From NCBI GenBank assembly GCA_023459055.1, contig JAEWVR010000018.1:124001-188000 (forward strand): a stretch of DNA of 64,000 nucleotides, written 5' to 3'. The notes below the pieces were generated by a model. That model was not told the DNA's origin. It ran no database searches and saw nothing but the letters and a program-made list of their open reading frames with translations. Shown in pieces: positions 18,594 to 27,450 of this stretch (positions are counted from its first letter, which is position 1; every line of letters begins with the position of its first letter). The DNA comes from Fibrobacterota bacterium. Lineage in GTDB: Bacteria > Fibrobacterota > Chitinivibrionia > Chitinivibrionales > Chitinispirillaceae. Both the position numbers and the translations under genes were made by a program.

Positions 18594-18753
18594 TTTTCAA
18601 ACCCTTCGGGTTTTCATTCTTTCGATATCCAGTCTGTATCTGTTTTGTAAATTCATGTTAAATTATCAACATTGATTATTACAATAACAACATACAAAAC
18701 CGCAACATATCTTTTTGATTTTTAAATTGTTGTGTACTGTATTTACAAAATGC

Positions 18754-18773
18754 GGGCGAATGTTGATTCGTTC
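18754..18773. repeat. dispersed palindrome, family A (copy 2)
   Basis: GGGCGAAT, loop GTTG, ATTCGTTC. Two C-to-T differences in the right arm turn G-C pairs into G-U pairs, so the hairpin can still form in a plus-strand transcript. Confidence 0.65.
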
Positions 18774-18784
18774 CCTATGTGTGC

Positions 18785-18804
18785 GGGCGAATAATGATTC
18801 GCCC
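18785..18804. repeat. dispersed palindrome, family A (copy 3)
   Basis: GGGCGAAT, loop AATG, ATTCGCCC, perfect. With flanks it is the reverse complement of copy 1 after glgA, including the GTAGGGG border. Confidence 0.8.
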
Positions 18805-18812
18805 CTACGTTT

Positions 18813-18836
18813 GTTGGCGAATGTTGATTCGCCAAC
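18813..18836. repeat. dispersed palindrome, family A variant (copy 4)
   Basis: GTTGGCGAAT, loop GTTG, ATTCGCCAAC: a perfect 10-bp stem whose outer pairs differ from the other copies on both arms. It starts two bases beyond the stop codon (TAG, 18839-18841) of the FMN-reductase gene. Confidence 0.8.
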
Positions 18837-18838
18837 AT

Positions 18839-19411
18839 CTAAAACAATTTCCCTGCCAGCCACACCAGATTATCACTGAACCGGTCTATCGTTGAAATGC
18901 CTTCCTCATCGTTTTCTACCTCACCGGCTTCACGACCGAAGGAAACATTCCAATAGGTTGAACCGGGAACGATCATATCATTTATCATATACCAATACAT
19001 AAGCTGGGCATAGGTAAAATTCTGACCTGCCCGGCGTGCGACGACTAACGGGCCACCGATTTTCCTTGATAATAATCCACCGTTCGACCGGGAGACATAT
19101 CCGACTCTGTCAAGTATCGACATCAGATTCGGTGTCGCAGAGCCAAAGTATACCGGAGAACCACACACAATAATATCTGCATCACAAATAAGCCTGAACA
19201 CTCTCGCAAAGTCATCATCGGTAATTGCACAGGTCATATCAGCCCGTTTCCTGCAAACGCCACAAGCAATGCATGGCTTGACAATAGTATCAGCACAATG
19301 CACAAGGGTAGTTTTAATTGATGCACTTTCGAATTTTGATTTACATCTTGTCAAAAGCAGTTCTGTATTACCATTTTTTCTCGGTGAACCGCAAAGTAAT
19401 ACTGCATTCAT
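18839..19411 (-). CDS. NAD(P)H-dependent FMN reductase / iron-sulfur flavoprotein-like
   Basis: 190-residue flavodoxin-fold oxidoreductase. The N-terminal phosphate-binding loop CGSPRKNGNTELLL is near 7-20. The cysteine cluster CIACGVCRKRADMTC near 47-61 resembles that of archaeal-type iron-sulfur flavoproteins and multimeric flavodoxin WrbA-like proteins. GSPVYFGSATPNLMSILDR near 84-102 is the second FMN loop. It probably shuttles electrons in the cytoplasm; the partner is unknown. AGGAG lies about ten bases before the ATG. Its stop abuts the palindrome cluster. Confidence 0.85.
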   Translation of the reverse strand: MNAVLLCGSPRKNGNTELLLTRCKSKFESASIKTTLVHCADTIVKPCIACGVCRKRADMTCAITDDDFARVFRLICDADIIVCGSPVYFGSATPNLMSILDRVGYVSRSNGGLLSRKIGGPLVVARRAGQNFTYAQLMYWYMINDMIVPGSTYWNVSFGREAGEVENDEEGISTIDRFSDNLVWLAGKLF

Positions 19412-19554
19412 ATTGTTAAGACTCCTGTTTTTAATTTCGTTACTACACGATTACAGTGACCAACACAACGATCGTTTCATCCGCCGTTATTTTTATTTTT
19501 TGCCTGACACATTACTATACAACCCAAAGAGTGCCCTCTGACGGACATCTGCAA

Positions 19555-20406
19555 CTACCGTTTCTTATACTTTGGATACGCAAGCCGTCCACAACTGTAT
19601 GATCCGAGATGCTTATAAAATGACGTAATCTCCTGAAGATTATTTACTGCATTTTTCTGTGCCGGATCATTGATATCCCCGGCAAAGTCAAGATAAAACA
19701 GGTATTTAAATCCTTTACCGTGCACTGGCCTCGACTCAATTTTTATAAGATCAATATCGCGAAGTGCAAATACAGCAAGACACTTGAACAGGGCCCCCGG
19801 TATATTCTGCATTGAGAAAACAACCGAAGTTTTTACCGGAGTAAATGCTGGACGTTCCGGTTTACGACTAAGAATGATAAAACGTGTTGTATTCCATTTG
19901 TTATCTTCAATGTTTTCAGCAATAACATTCATCTCGAAATCAATTGCTGCCTGCATTGATGCAATCGCCGCAGCATTTTTTAATTTCTCGTCCTTTACTT
20001 TTTTTACTGCAAGAGCTGTATTGGGTACCTGAACCTTCTGTAAAGCAGGATTTTTCTTGAAATACTCTTTACATTGTGAAAATGCTGCAGGGTGCGAATA
20101 GATCGTCTGCACATCTTTTTTCTTTACACCACTATTTGCAATAACACACTGTCCAATACGAAGCATGATCTCACCGGTAATGTGAAGATTACTTTCAAGC
20201 AGTGAATCATAATTCTGATGAATACTTCCTGCGGAAGAATTCTCGATAGGCACAACGCCATATTTACATGCACCGGAACTGACACTCTCAAATACATCTG
20301 CGAATTCGGGTACACATACGTATTTTTCACTCTCCCCGAAATACTCAATTGCTGCCAGTTCGGTAAATGAACCGCGCTCTCCTGGAAATGCAACCTTAAC
20401 TATCAA
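19555..20406 (-). CDS. pheA: prephenate dehydratase
   Basis: Converts prephenate to phenylpyruvate in phenylalanine synthesis. In 283 residues, the catalytic domain (1-180) carries GERGSFTE near 9-16, VVPIENSSAGSI near 55-66 and the catalytic NTTRFIIL near 171-178. An ACT domain follows, with GALFKCLAVFALRDIDLIKI and the phenylalanine-binding ESRP. No chorismate mutase domain is fused. The start is TTG, overlapping the stop of the NlpC/P60 gene by four bases, with AGGAGA upstream. It is the last gene of the operon running from 27118. Feedback inhibition through ACT is expected. Confidence 0.95.
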   Translation of the reverse strand: MIVKVAFPGERGSFTELAAIEYFGESEKYVCVPEFADVFESVSSGACKYGVVPIENSSAGSIHQNYDSLLESNLHITGEIMLRIGQCVIANSGVKKKDVQTIYSHPAAFSQCKEYFKKNPALQKVQVPNTALAVKKVKDEKLKNAAAIASMQAAIDFEMNVIAENIEDNKWNTTRFIILSRKPERPAFTPVKTSVVFSMQNIPGALFKCLAVFALRDIDLIKIESRPVHGKGFKYLFYLDFAGDINDPAQKNAVNNLQEITSFYKHLGSYSCGRLAYPKYKKR

Positions 20407-20960
20407 AACAATCTCCTGATTTCTGCAAATCTTTTTTTATAGTACGACTCGTCAAGCGAACTATACCGAACTCCATTACTTGAACTCGCGTGAGCGAATT
20501 TATTATCACCAATATAAATTCCGACATGATTAATTGTATTGAAAAGTCCGCCTCTAAAAAAAACCAGATCCCCGCTGCGGGCATCACTGTTAGAAACAAA
20601 TCTTCCCATCCGGTGCATTTTCCTTGACGAATGTGGAAGAACCGTACCATTTAGCTCCTGATATACAAGACATACAAATCCGCTGCAATCCACACCCCGA
20701 CGATTCATACCACCATATCTATAGCGAACACCGATCCACCCTTGAATAATGGTCTGAAGACGATCCTGAGGAACCTTATAGTTTTTCCGGTAATCCCAAT
20801 CTCGTGGCACATACAGATGAATTTCACCATTCGCCGAACGAGTATAACGTACAGATGGTGCACAACCAATACTCAGCAGTGTTACGGAAAGCAATAGTAG
20901 TATAAAAAAATAACGAAATGACAGGAAAACGGATATGCGTGTTCGTACTTTTTGTACCAT
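20403..20960 (-). CDS. NlpC/P60-family cell-wall hydrolase lipoprotein
   Basis: Predicted gamma-D-glutamyl-diamino acid endopeptidase acting on peptidoglycan. In 185 residues from the ATG at 20960, the signal segment ends LLSIGC (lipid Cys 33). The NlpC/P60 domain (about 65-185) has catalytic DCSGFV (Cys 92), histidine in NHVGIYI and a third polar residue in FAHASSSNGV. GGGAGAGGG lies upstream of the chosen start; an in-frame extension to 21008 is less likely. It is embedded in the waaA-to-pheA operon. Confidence 0.88.
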   Translation of the reverse strand: MVQKVRTRISVFLSFRYFFILLLLSVTLLSIGCAPSVRYTRSANGEIHLYVPRDWDYRKNYKVPQDRLQTIIQGWIGVRYRYGGMNRRGVDCSGFVCLVYQELNGTVLPHSSRKMHRMGRFVSNSDARSGDLVFFRGGLFNTINHVGIYIGDNKFAHASSSNGVRYSSLDESYYKKRFAEIRRLF

Positions 20961-20995
20961 TCGCACGCCCTCTCCCGCGTTCAAAGCCCCCCGGA

Positions 20996-21292
20996 TTAAC
21001 GGTACCATCTGAAAAAATACAAACTGATAAAAACACCGATAATAGAAAGCAGACTGAACTTGAACATAAAGCCAATCTGAAACTTGATTGCATTCAAGTC
21101 AACAAGCACCGGTTTATTGTTGACAAAATCACCGATTCCGACAGGTATACTGTACGTAAAGAATGTTTTTACAACATTTTCCCCCCCGGGCAGCATCTCT
21201 ACAAAACTATTAAGATACGACCCGATCAGAATACCAACGATCACTACAAGTACTAATGTAGAAACCCTTTTTTCTTTTAACTGTATCGCCAT
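20996..21292 (-). CDS. DUF4321-family membrane protein
   Basis: 98-residue protein with two membrane segments (about 12-32 and 70-92) separated by a Gly/Pro-containing loop; layout and size match DUF4321. It has AAAGGAG before the ATG. It lies 14 bases after htrA and 35 before the NlpC/P60 gene, so is co-transcribed. Function unknown. Confidence 0.8.
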   Translation of the reverse strand: MAIQLKEKRVSTLVLVVIVGILIGSYLNSFVEMLPGGENVVKTFFTYSIPVGIGDFVNNKPVLVDLNAIKFQIGFMFKFSLLSIIGVFISLYFFRWYR

Positions 21293-21306
21293 GGATTACT
21301 CCTTTA

Positions 21307-22530
21307 TTATTTTTCACTCTTGAATTCGCTCAACGTTAACTGAACATTAAGCTGCTTACCTTTTCGTAAAATTACCATCTGCACCTTGTCACCAACAAAA
21401 TAATCGAGAAAAAAACCATCAATGTCAAGATGCGACTGAATAATACGGTTTCCTAGCTGAAGAATTATATCATTGTTTTGTAACCCGGCCTTTTCACCCG
21501 GACTTCCCTGTTGTATGCCGGCAATCACTACGCCATCAGTACTGTTATACCCAAGCGACAGGGCGATGGCTCTGTTTAGATCCTGTACCGAGATGCCGGT
21601 CCAGACCTGACGCCGCATTCCATAGGTAATTAACTCATCCGCGACACGCTGTGCACGTTTGATTGGAATTGCAAACCCGATACCGATTGATCCCTTGTTA
21701 TCATTTGATCCTGTAAAAATAAAAGTATTAATACCGATTACTTCACCCAGTGCATTGGCAAGCGGTCCTCCACTGTTTCCCGGATTTATAGCGGCATCAG
21801 TCTGAATCATCCCCTGATAGTAAACACCAGCTGATGGTGCAAAATTCCGGTTTAATGCACTCACCACCCCTACCGTTACGGTCGGATGAACATCATTGAT
21901 AAAATTCAAAAACGGATTTCCGATTGCGATCACCCATTCACCAGTCATCGCTTCATCACTGTTACCAAAAACAACCTGCTGGAACTCACCCTTCTCAACA
22001 GCAATAACAGCAAGATCCGAGCGGGCATCAACCCCGATCACCTTGCCCTCAAGACGCTTTCCATTTGCAAAGTTGACAAACAATTTTGCAGCATTCTCCA
22101 CAACATGATAATTTGTAAGAATGATACCGTCTTTACGGATAACAAATCCGGAACCAATGCTCTCAATCTGCTGGTAGCGCGGCTGAATCTGCGGATTAAA
22201 AAAGAAATCGAGAAATTCATTGGTATAATACCGATCACGAACAACCTGAATCTGAGTGACAACTATACCGACAACACAGGGTGCTATTGCCCTGGTTGCT
22301 TTTACGATTGCATTTTTTCTTGATAAAAGAATATCGTCCTGAACAGGGACCGTCTCCTGAACAGTGACAGACGGATCGGTTGATGGCTGAGGTGCTACGG
22401 CTGTCGTTCCGGACACATAGATACGCTTTATGATCTCCCCGCCGGCAATAAGCCCCACTGAAATTCCCAGTGCGAGAAACAACAGATAGATCCCGACCCC
22501 ACTGGATTTTTTACCATTATTTTGATTCAT
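21307..22530 (-). CDS. HtrA/DegP-type serine protease with PDZ domain
   Basis: Periplasmic quality-control protease. 407 residues from the ATG at 22530. A membrane anchor is near 13-32. The trypsin-like domain has catalytic His142 (TNYHVV), Asp172 (RSDLAVI) and Ser253 (NPGNSGGPL). One PDZ domain follows (about 305-400, QQGSPGEKAGLQNNDIIL). A single PDZ fits the DegS/HhoA type. The start overlaps the end of truA, with GGAG upstream. Part of the 27118-19555 operon. Confidence 0.95.
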   Translation of the reverse strand: MNQNNGKKSSGVGIYLLFLALGISVGLIAGGEIIKRIYVSGTTAVAPQPSTDPSVTVQETVPVQDDILLSRKNAIVKATRAIAPCVVGIVVTQIQVVRDRYYTNEFLDFFFNPQIQPRYQQIESIGSGFVIRKDGIILTNYHVVENAAKLFVNFANGKRLEGKVIGVDARSDLAVIAVEKGEFQQVVFGNSDEAMTGEWVIAIGNPFLNFINDVHPTVTVGVVSALNRNFAPSAGVYYQGMIQTDAAINPGNSGGPLANALGEVIGINTFIFTGSNDNKGSIGIGFAIPIKRAQRVADELITYGMRRQVWTGISVQDLNRAIALSLGYNSTDGVVIAGIQQGSPGEKAGLQNNDIILQLGNRIIQSHLDIDGFFLDYFVGDKVQMVILRKGKQLNVQLTLSEFKSEK

Positions 22531-23266
22531 CAAGTAACTCCACAGGATATTTTACATAGTCCAGAACAAGTCCGCAGGCAGGTGCTGTTGATCCGGCTTT
22601 AAAACGATCACGGCAATCGATAACTTCCGTCATCGACTGCCTGATTTTCCCCCTGCCGATGTCAATAAGTGTCCCGACCACCGAGCGAACCATCCTGTAA
22701 ATAAAACGATCCGCTTCTATAGTAAATACAATACAATCATTAATCCTGTCAAGAGATACACCGGTAACAGTGCAGATTGTATTATCACTTGTCGCTCCTG
22801 ACGCACAAAAAGTTTCGAAATCGTGACGTCCCAGGAGATGCGTTGCATTCTGCTTTACAAGATCCCAGTCAACATGTGTGAATATCATCCACACACGCTT
22901 ATACACAAGCGGCATTTTTCGCAAACACATAGTGTACTTATAGCGCCTTGCAACAGCACTGAACCGTGCATGAAACACATTATCAACCGGACATAAGTTA
23001 TAAATCGAAATTTCATGAGGAAGAATGGCATTAACCGATAGCTCAAGGCGCGACAGATTAAACACCTGATCACAATCGAAATGCGCTCCCTGAGCGCGAC
23101 CATGCACACCGGCATCAGTACGACCGGCTCCGGTAATATCGATCTTTGTACGCAACGCGACACTAAAGGCATGCTCCAGTTTTTCCTGAATACTTACCGC
23201 ATTGGGCTGACGCTGCCATCCTCCAAATGATGTTCCATCATATTCAACCCGGAAGAAATATCTCAC
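22517..23266 (-). CDS. truA: tRNA pseudouridine(38-40) synthase
   Basis: Modifies uridines 38-40 in the tRNA anticodon arm. 249 residues. The N-terminal VEYDGTSFGGWQRQP and catalytic GAGRTDAGVHG (Asp nucleophile) near 48-58 are diagnostic. I chose GTG at 23266, which overlaps the holA stop as GTGA and puts the conserved YFFRVEYDG at the N-terminus; an upstream GTG at 23305 is possible. It is fourth in the operon. Complete domain, normal length. Confidence 0.95.
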   Translation of the reverse strand: MRYFFRVEYDGTSFGGWQRQPNAVSIQEKLEHAFSVALRTKIDITGAGRTDAGVHGRAQGAHFDCDQVFNLSRLELSVNAILPHEISIYNLCPVDNVFHARFSAVARRYKYTMCLRKMPLVYKRVWMIFTHVDWDLVKQNATHLLGRHDFETFCASGATSDNTICTVTGVSLDRINDCIVFTIEADRFIYRMVRSVVGTLIDIGRGKIRQSMTEVIDCRDRFKAGSTAPACGLVLDYVKYPVELLDESK

Positions 23267-24393
23267 TGTGTAAAACCATCCTTTACAAGCTGAGATACCC
23301 TGCACACCTTATAGCAAAACAACTGTACATTCTGCTGTGTTGCTGCAATTTTCCCCGATTTTACACCCGTATCAAACTCAAGAAGCCACCGGCAGATACA
23401 TTTAAGTTCATCATCGGTGAAATTCATCGCATGCTTTACAATGCCGGATGCAATCAACACAGGATACACTCTTGCAGCCTGCCCATCACCAAGAAGCCCT
23501 GCCGCCATCCCGATTGCAACGCCGGCATCCGTTTGCGCCTGATTCTTGAAACCGGTCGCAGTAAGAAATGTCTTGACGACCTGCGGTTTCTGCTCTGCAA
23601 AGTGCCTGATCCTGAACATTGCCCAGAACTGTTTGAACACAGCAGCCACCATTGATGGTCCCGAGAATGCCGTTGCAAAAAGTGAATCGACAATATCAAG
23701 CGCGCGTGTCAGATTTTTACACTCAAGCGCTGATGCAAGCTCAAAAATAGTCATTGGTCGTGATGCCCCAACGATCTCTTCAATAACACTTTTTGTAATG
23801 GCTTCACCCGGTTCAAGATTCAGATCGATTTTCTGAAGCTCAGAATAGAGCCCTTCAAGCTCATATCCAACAAGATCCACAAGATAATCAGCGTCCAGCT
23901 TGCTGATTTTGCGGTTTAACAGTCTGGGAATCTGCACCACAAGCCACTCTGCTATTTTATACTCTGATGGCTTTATAAACTCATGATACGCAAAACCACT
24001 GTCCGGTGATGCCGAACGTTTTTTTATCTGAAGCGTTTTTATTACGCCGGCTTCAGAATCCTTCCCTTTTTTTATTTCGTCAACTTCAATGATGACATAC
24101 GAATCGGAGGGTGGATATTTAATCGTACTATCGAGCAGCTTCAACTCTTTTTCGGTCAGCGTCTGGGCGTGGTTGATATGAAAAATGCGTGTTTCCTGAA
24201 ACAGTGATGGCGTAATTATTTTTTCTGTATATGATGCAAACGACATCATTGACGAATCGTAACGCTCGATTATGACACCATCAAACGATTTCTGAATGGT
24301 ATCCATAAGCTGCTGACGCGCCTGTTCCCTCCCGATGGTATCATCACCGGCAAGCACAATTACATGTGGTATTTTTGTGTCAATTGTACTCAT
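23263..24393 (-). CDS. holA: DNA polymerase III delta subunit
   Basis: Clamp-loader delta subunit, which opens the beta clamp. 376 residues, with the N-terminal AAA-like fold starting HVIVLAGDDTIGREQARQQL, the clamp-contact region, middle DLVGYELEGLYSELQKIDL and the C-terminal collar (MTIFELASALECKNLTRALDIV). It overlaps waaA upstream and truA downstream by four bases each (ATGA and GTGA), so the three are coupled. Sequence conservation in this family is low, but the order of segments is typical. Confidence 0.88.
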   Translation of the reverse strand: MSTIDTKIPHVIVLAGDDTIGREQARQQLMDTIQKSFDGVIIERYDSSMMSFASYTEKIITPSLFQETRIFHINHAQTLTEKELKLLDSTIKYPPSDSYVIIEVDEIKKGKDSEAGVIKTLQIKKRSASPDSGFAYHEFIKPSEYKIAEWLVVQIPRLLNRKISKLDADYLVDLVGYELEGLYSELQKIDLNLEPGEAITKSVIEEIVGASRPMTIFELASALECKNLTRALDIVDSLFATAFSGPSMVAAVFKQFWAMFRIRHFAEQKPQVVKTFLTATGFKNQAQTDAGVAIGMAAGLLGDGQAARVYPVLIASGIVKHAMNFTDDELKCICRWLLEFDTGVKSGKIAATQQNVQLFCYKVCRVSQLVKDGFTQ

Positions 24394-25661
24394 GGGATAA
24401 GCGGTTCCAGTACTGATTGTCGTTTGTTAATCGTCTCAATGAAGGTCGTCTGAGCACTGACAAACTTACGCGGCTCAAGACGAATGACTTTTATAATACT
24501 GTTTGCGAGTTCTTCACCATTCTCCACCTTGAATGCCACACCTGCACTTAACAGCTTCTCGCAGCTTTCAATTTGTGTATGATAATCAGGACCGAAAAAC
24601 ACCGGTATTCCAAAGCGCGCTGGATCCCAAACGTTATGTGCGCCAACCGGTACAAATGTTCCTCCGACAAATGCAGCATCAGCCATTTTGTAAACATCAT
24701 CAAGAATTCCCATTTTCTCAATAATGCAGACATCCCATTTCCGTGATGTCGTAATCTCTGTAAAGTGTGCTATTGATCCGCCAACCTCGTCCATAATCGC
24801 CGGCACCTCTTCAAGATACCGTGGAACGATAATCACTTTACAAGGTAAATTCTTTCGTGAGAGCATATCAATACATGTACGAAGTTCTTTTCCCTCACCT
24901 GCATGCACACAACCGGCAGTAAGTACAAAACAACCTTCACTAAGATTCATAGCGCGACGCAGCGACAACCAGTCGCGTCTTGATGGCCGTTTGATGAAAA
25001 TATGCCCTTTAATATTTCCTACTACATGAATAATATCCCTGCTGACACCCACATTTACAAAGCGTTCTGCATATTCTCCGGTTTGAGCAAACACGATATC
25101 GAACACACCAAAAAGCGGTGCGAGAAGTTTACGAAACATGAAATACCGCTTGAATGACCTGATCTCCATTCTCGCATTGACAATTCCAACCGGGATCTTG
25201 TTCTTTTTGCAGGCCCATAGCATCGATGGCCACAGTTCTGTTTCAAGCAGCCAGACCCGTTTAATACCATATTGTTTAAGCGTGGCGTTCATTAGCGAAA
25301 GTGAATCAAACGGTAAATAACCGACACCACACACCGACGCTGTTTTATGACGCTCAAGAAATTGGACACCGGTTCGTGATGTCGCAGTAACGAGATACAG
25401 ATCCTCAGGATGACGCTGTTCAAGAACCTCTAAAAATTTATACAGCAGTTTTGTCTCACCAAGCGATGCGGCATGAAGCCACACGACGGAACGGTTACGG
25501 AAATCACGAACCGGGGAAGGCGGATGCTGACGATGGAAGATATCCCATTTTCTGCGCTCCCCCACTTTGCTCAAAAAAATACCTGCGATGTTATGTGCTA
25601 TACCCATGAGAATGCTGTATGTATGTATGACAACTGCAAACAAATATTTTTCAAATTTCAT
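24390..25661 (-). CDS. waaA: 3-deoxy-D-manno-octulosonic acid transferase
   Basis: Adds KDO to lipid A precursor at the inner face of the inner membrane. 423 residues. A membrane anchor is near 8-28. The KDO-transferase motif VWLHAASLGETKLL is near 58-71 (Glu is the general base). The GT-B C-terminal half carries TAGCVHAGEGKEL and GGTFVPVGAHNVWDPARFG, typical of GT30. It overlaps the GGDEF gene by four bases. Its presence shows a lipopolysaccharide-bearing outer membrane. How many KDO units are added cannot be told. Confidence 0.95.
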   Translation of the reverse strand: MKFEKYLFAVVIHTYSILMGIAHNIAGIFLSKVGERRKWDIFHRQHPPSPVRDFRNRSVVWLHAASLGETKLLYKFLEVLEQRHPEDLYLVTATSRTGVQFLERHKTASVCGVGYLPFDSLSLMNATLKQYGIKRVWLLETELWPSMLWACKKNKIPVGIVNARMEIRSFKRYFMFRKLLAPLFGVFDIVFAQTGEYAERFVNVGVSRDIIHVVGNIKGHIFIKRPSRRDWLSLRRAMNLSEGCFVLTAGCVHAGEGKELRTCIDMLSRKNLPCKVIIVPRYLEEVPAIMDEVGGSIAHFTEITTSRKWDVCIIEKMGILDDVYKMADAAFVGGTFVPVGAHNVWDPARFGIPVFFGPDYHTQIESCEKLLSAGVAFKVENGEELANSIIKVIRLEPRKFVSAQTTFIETINKRQSVLEPLIP

Positions 25662-27118
25662 ATGGTAATAGTACCTACGGTAAACCTGTTTCTTCCATTT
25701 CGCTTGGACTCATAAAGTGCATCATCTGCAGTGCGGATAAGGGTATCCTTTTTCACCGGCCGTGAGCCATCATACACCGCTATCCCGATACTTGCTGAAT
25801 AGGATAGCTTATGGTGCAGGTACGCAAGGGGTTTTACGGTGAATGCACTCAGTATTCTCGACGCAAGCACTTCCGCACCGTGAAGATCAGTTTCAGGAAG
25901 AATAAGCCCGAACTCCTCACCGCCGTACCGCGCGAGAATATCACCGGCACGTATGATATGACCGATTCTTTTTGTCAAGTCTACAATGACCGCGTCACCT
26001 ACCTGATGTCCATACGTGTCATTTATTTTTTTAAAGTTGTCGATGTCAATGAGTATGAGAACAAAGGTACAGCCTTTTCTGTTGGATCTGGCAATCTCGC
26101 GTTCAAGCGATTCATGGAAAAAACGGTGATTCGCCACCCCGGTAAGACTATCGGTTTTTGCCTGATGCCGGGCCTGAAGCACTGAATACCCATGTTCAAT
26201 CACCGATGAAACCATGGAACTAAACACAAAGAGAAACAGACTTTGGTCACTTGTAAAGCTTTCCCTGTTTTTAAAGAAAAGCACAAGTGTTCCGATGCCG
26301 CGATCGGTAACAGTCAGTGGTATAACAACAGGATACCATGTTTTTTCAAGCAGGCATTCTCCCTGCTTTCCTTTGTACACAAACAGCGGAATCTGTAAAT
26401 CATCAAATTTTGCTTTGTTCAAATTGGGAAAACAGGTTTTAAACTGATCACCGATAAATGCATGAAGCGCAGCTGATTCCAGTACACCAGTACGGGGCAT
26501 TGCGAATATTTCGGAAAAACCTAAAAGGTCAACACCCACAAGCGCACATTCCGAACCCATACGACTATTAACATCCTCAAGGGTGATACGCATTATTTCA
26601 GGGACTTCTATCGAAAGCATCAGTTTACGTATGAAATAATAAAGTTGAGTGATATCGTGAATGTGATCTTTTGCACCAGCAGGCATCATTTCCGACTGAT
26701 TCATAAGCATGATACTTTTAAGGTGAAACAGGCGCAGTGCTACAGCTTTTTCAACCTGTATCAGAAGTTCATTAATAACAACCGGTTTTACAAAATACGA
26801 AAAAACGCCAAGATTAAGCGCAATTGTAGCGCTATCAAGTGACGCATATCCGGTGACCATGATCACCTCGGAGTACTCATCCTTGCTTTTCACATAACTG
26901 AGAATCTCGATACCGGTTGTGTCCGGAAGTTTGAGATCGGTGATAACAATATCAAAATCGGTGGCATCGATTTTACAAAATGCATCCTTACCGGTGTTGC
27001 TGGTCGTGACCTGATACTTGTCCTTGAGTGCATCCCTGAGCATCTCGCAGATAATCTCGTCATCATCAACAATCAAAATGTGGCAATCTGATGGCCGTTT
27101 GCTTAAAAATGTGTCCAT
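25658..27118 (-). CDS. response regulator with GAF-like and GGDEF domains
   Basis: Predicted diguanylate cyclase controlled by phosphorylation. 486 residues: REC domain (about 12-125, with acidic VDDDE, phospho-acceptor Asp in TDLKLPD, KPV lysine), a GAF-like sensor region (about 180-300), and GGDEF (about 325-486) with active-site RYGGEEFGLILP. The GGEEF form is catalytically competent. No R-x-x-D inhibitory site is obvious just before it. AGGTGA precedes the ATG. It heads an eight-gene operon that runs through waaA, holA, truA, htrA, DUF4321, NlpC/P60 and pheA, an odd leader for housekeeping genes. A cognate kinase is not adjacent. Confidence 0.92.
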   Translation of the reverse strand: MDTFLSKRPSDCHILIVDDDEIICEMLRDALKDKYQVTTSNTGKDAFCKIDATDFDIVITDLKLPDTTGIEILSYVKSKDEYSEVIMVTGYASLDSATIALNLGVFSYFVKPVVINELLIQVEKAVALRLFHLKSIMLMNQSEMMPAGAKDHIHDITQLYYFIRKLMLSIEVPEIMRITLEDVNSRMGSECALVGVDLLGFSEIFAMPRTGVLESAALHAFIGDQFKTCFPNLNKAKFDDLQIPLFVYKGKQGECLLEKTWYPVVIPLTVTDRGIGTLVLFFKNRESFTSDQSLFLFVFSSMVSSVIEHGYSVLQARHQAKTDSLTGVANHRFFHESLEREIARSNRKGCTFVLILIDIDNFKKINDTYGHQVGDAVIVDLTKRIGHIIRAGDILARYGGEEFGLILPETDLHGAEVLASRILSAFTVKPLAYLHHKLSYSASIGIAVYDGSRPVKKDTLIRTADDALYESKRNGRNRFTVGTITI

Positions 27119-27450
27119 ATCACCTGTATAAGGATACTGCCGCGAGAGAATCGATCCGTTTACTATTACCTAATATATAGATGTTTGAAAAATAGTATAT
27201 GAGCATTATGCACCGTTAGATAAGAATTGTGAATTTACGACTGCTTCACAATCAGGGTAGTACCCGCTCTGAAAGCACTATTGTAACGCAAATGCAGCAG
27301 AACAACCTCCCCCTATCACTTTTTAGCAGAAACTTTTGACTTTTTTTAAATTCTGAACCTATTTTATTTGCCACGAACGTACTATGTAGTAATTTCTGGA
27401 GAATATAGATCTCCACTACAGGAAATCTTTAATCCACGGCAGGAGCCACG
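27119..27450. other. divergent intergenic region, GGDEF operon / lipoprotein gene
   Basis: Holds the candidate promoter at 27336-27365 and, in its transcribed leader, a small hairpin TGGAGA/TCTCCA (27397-27415) flanked by GTAG and CTAC. No convincing minus-strand promoter for the GGDEF operon was seen. Confidence 0.5.
27336..27365 (+). promoter_or_regulatory. candidate promoter of lipoprotein/barrel pair
   Basis: TTGACT, an 18-base spacer and TATTTT. A leader of about 75 bases follows. Confidence 0.5.

Noticed and set aside
18599..18613. AAACCC/GGGTTT hairpin as a terminator
   Set aside because: No gene on either strand ends there and the T-run is broken.
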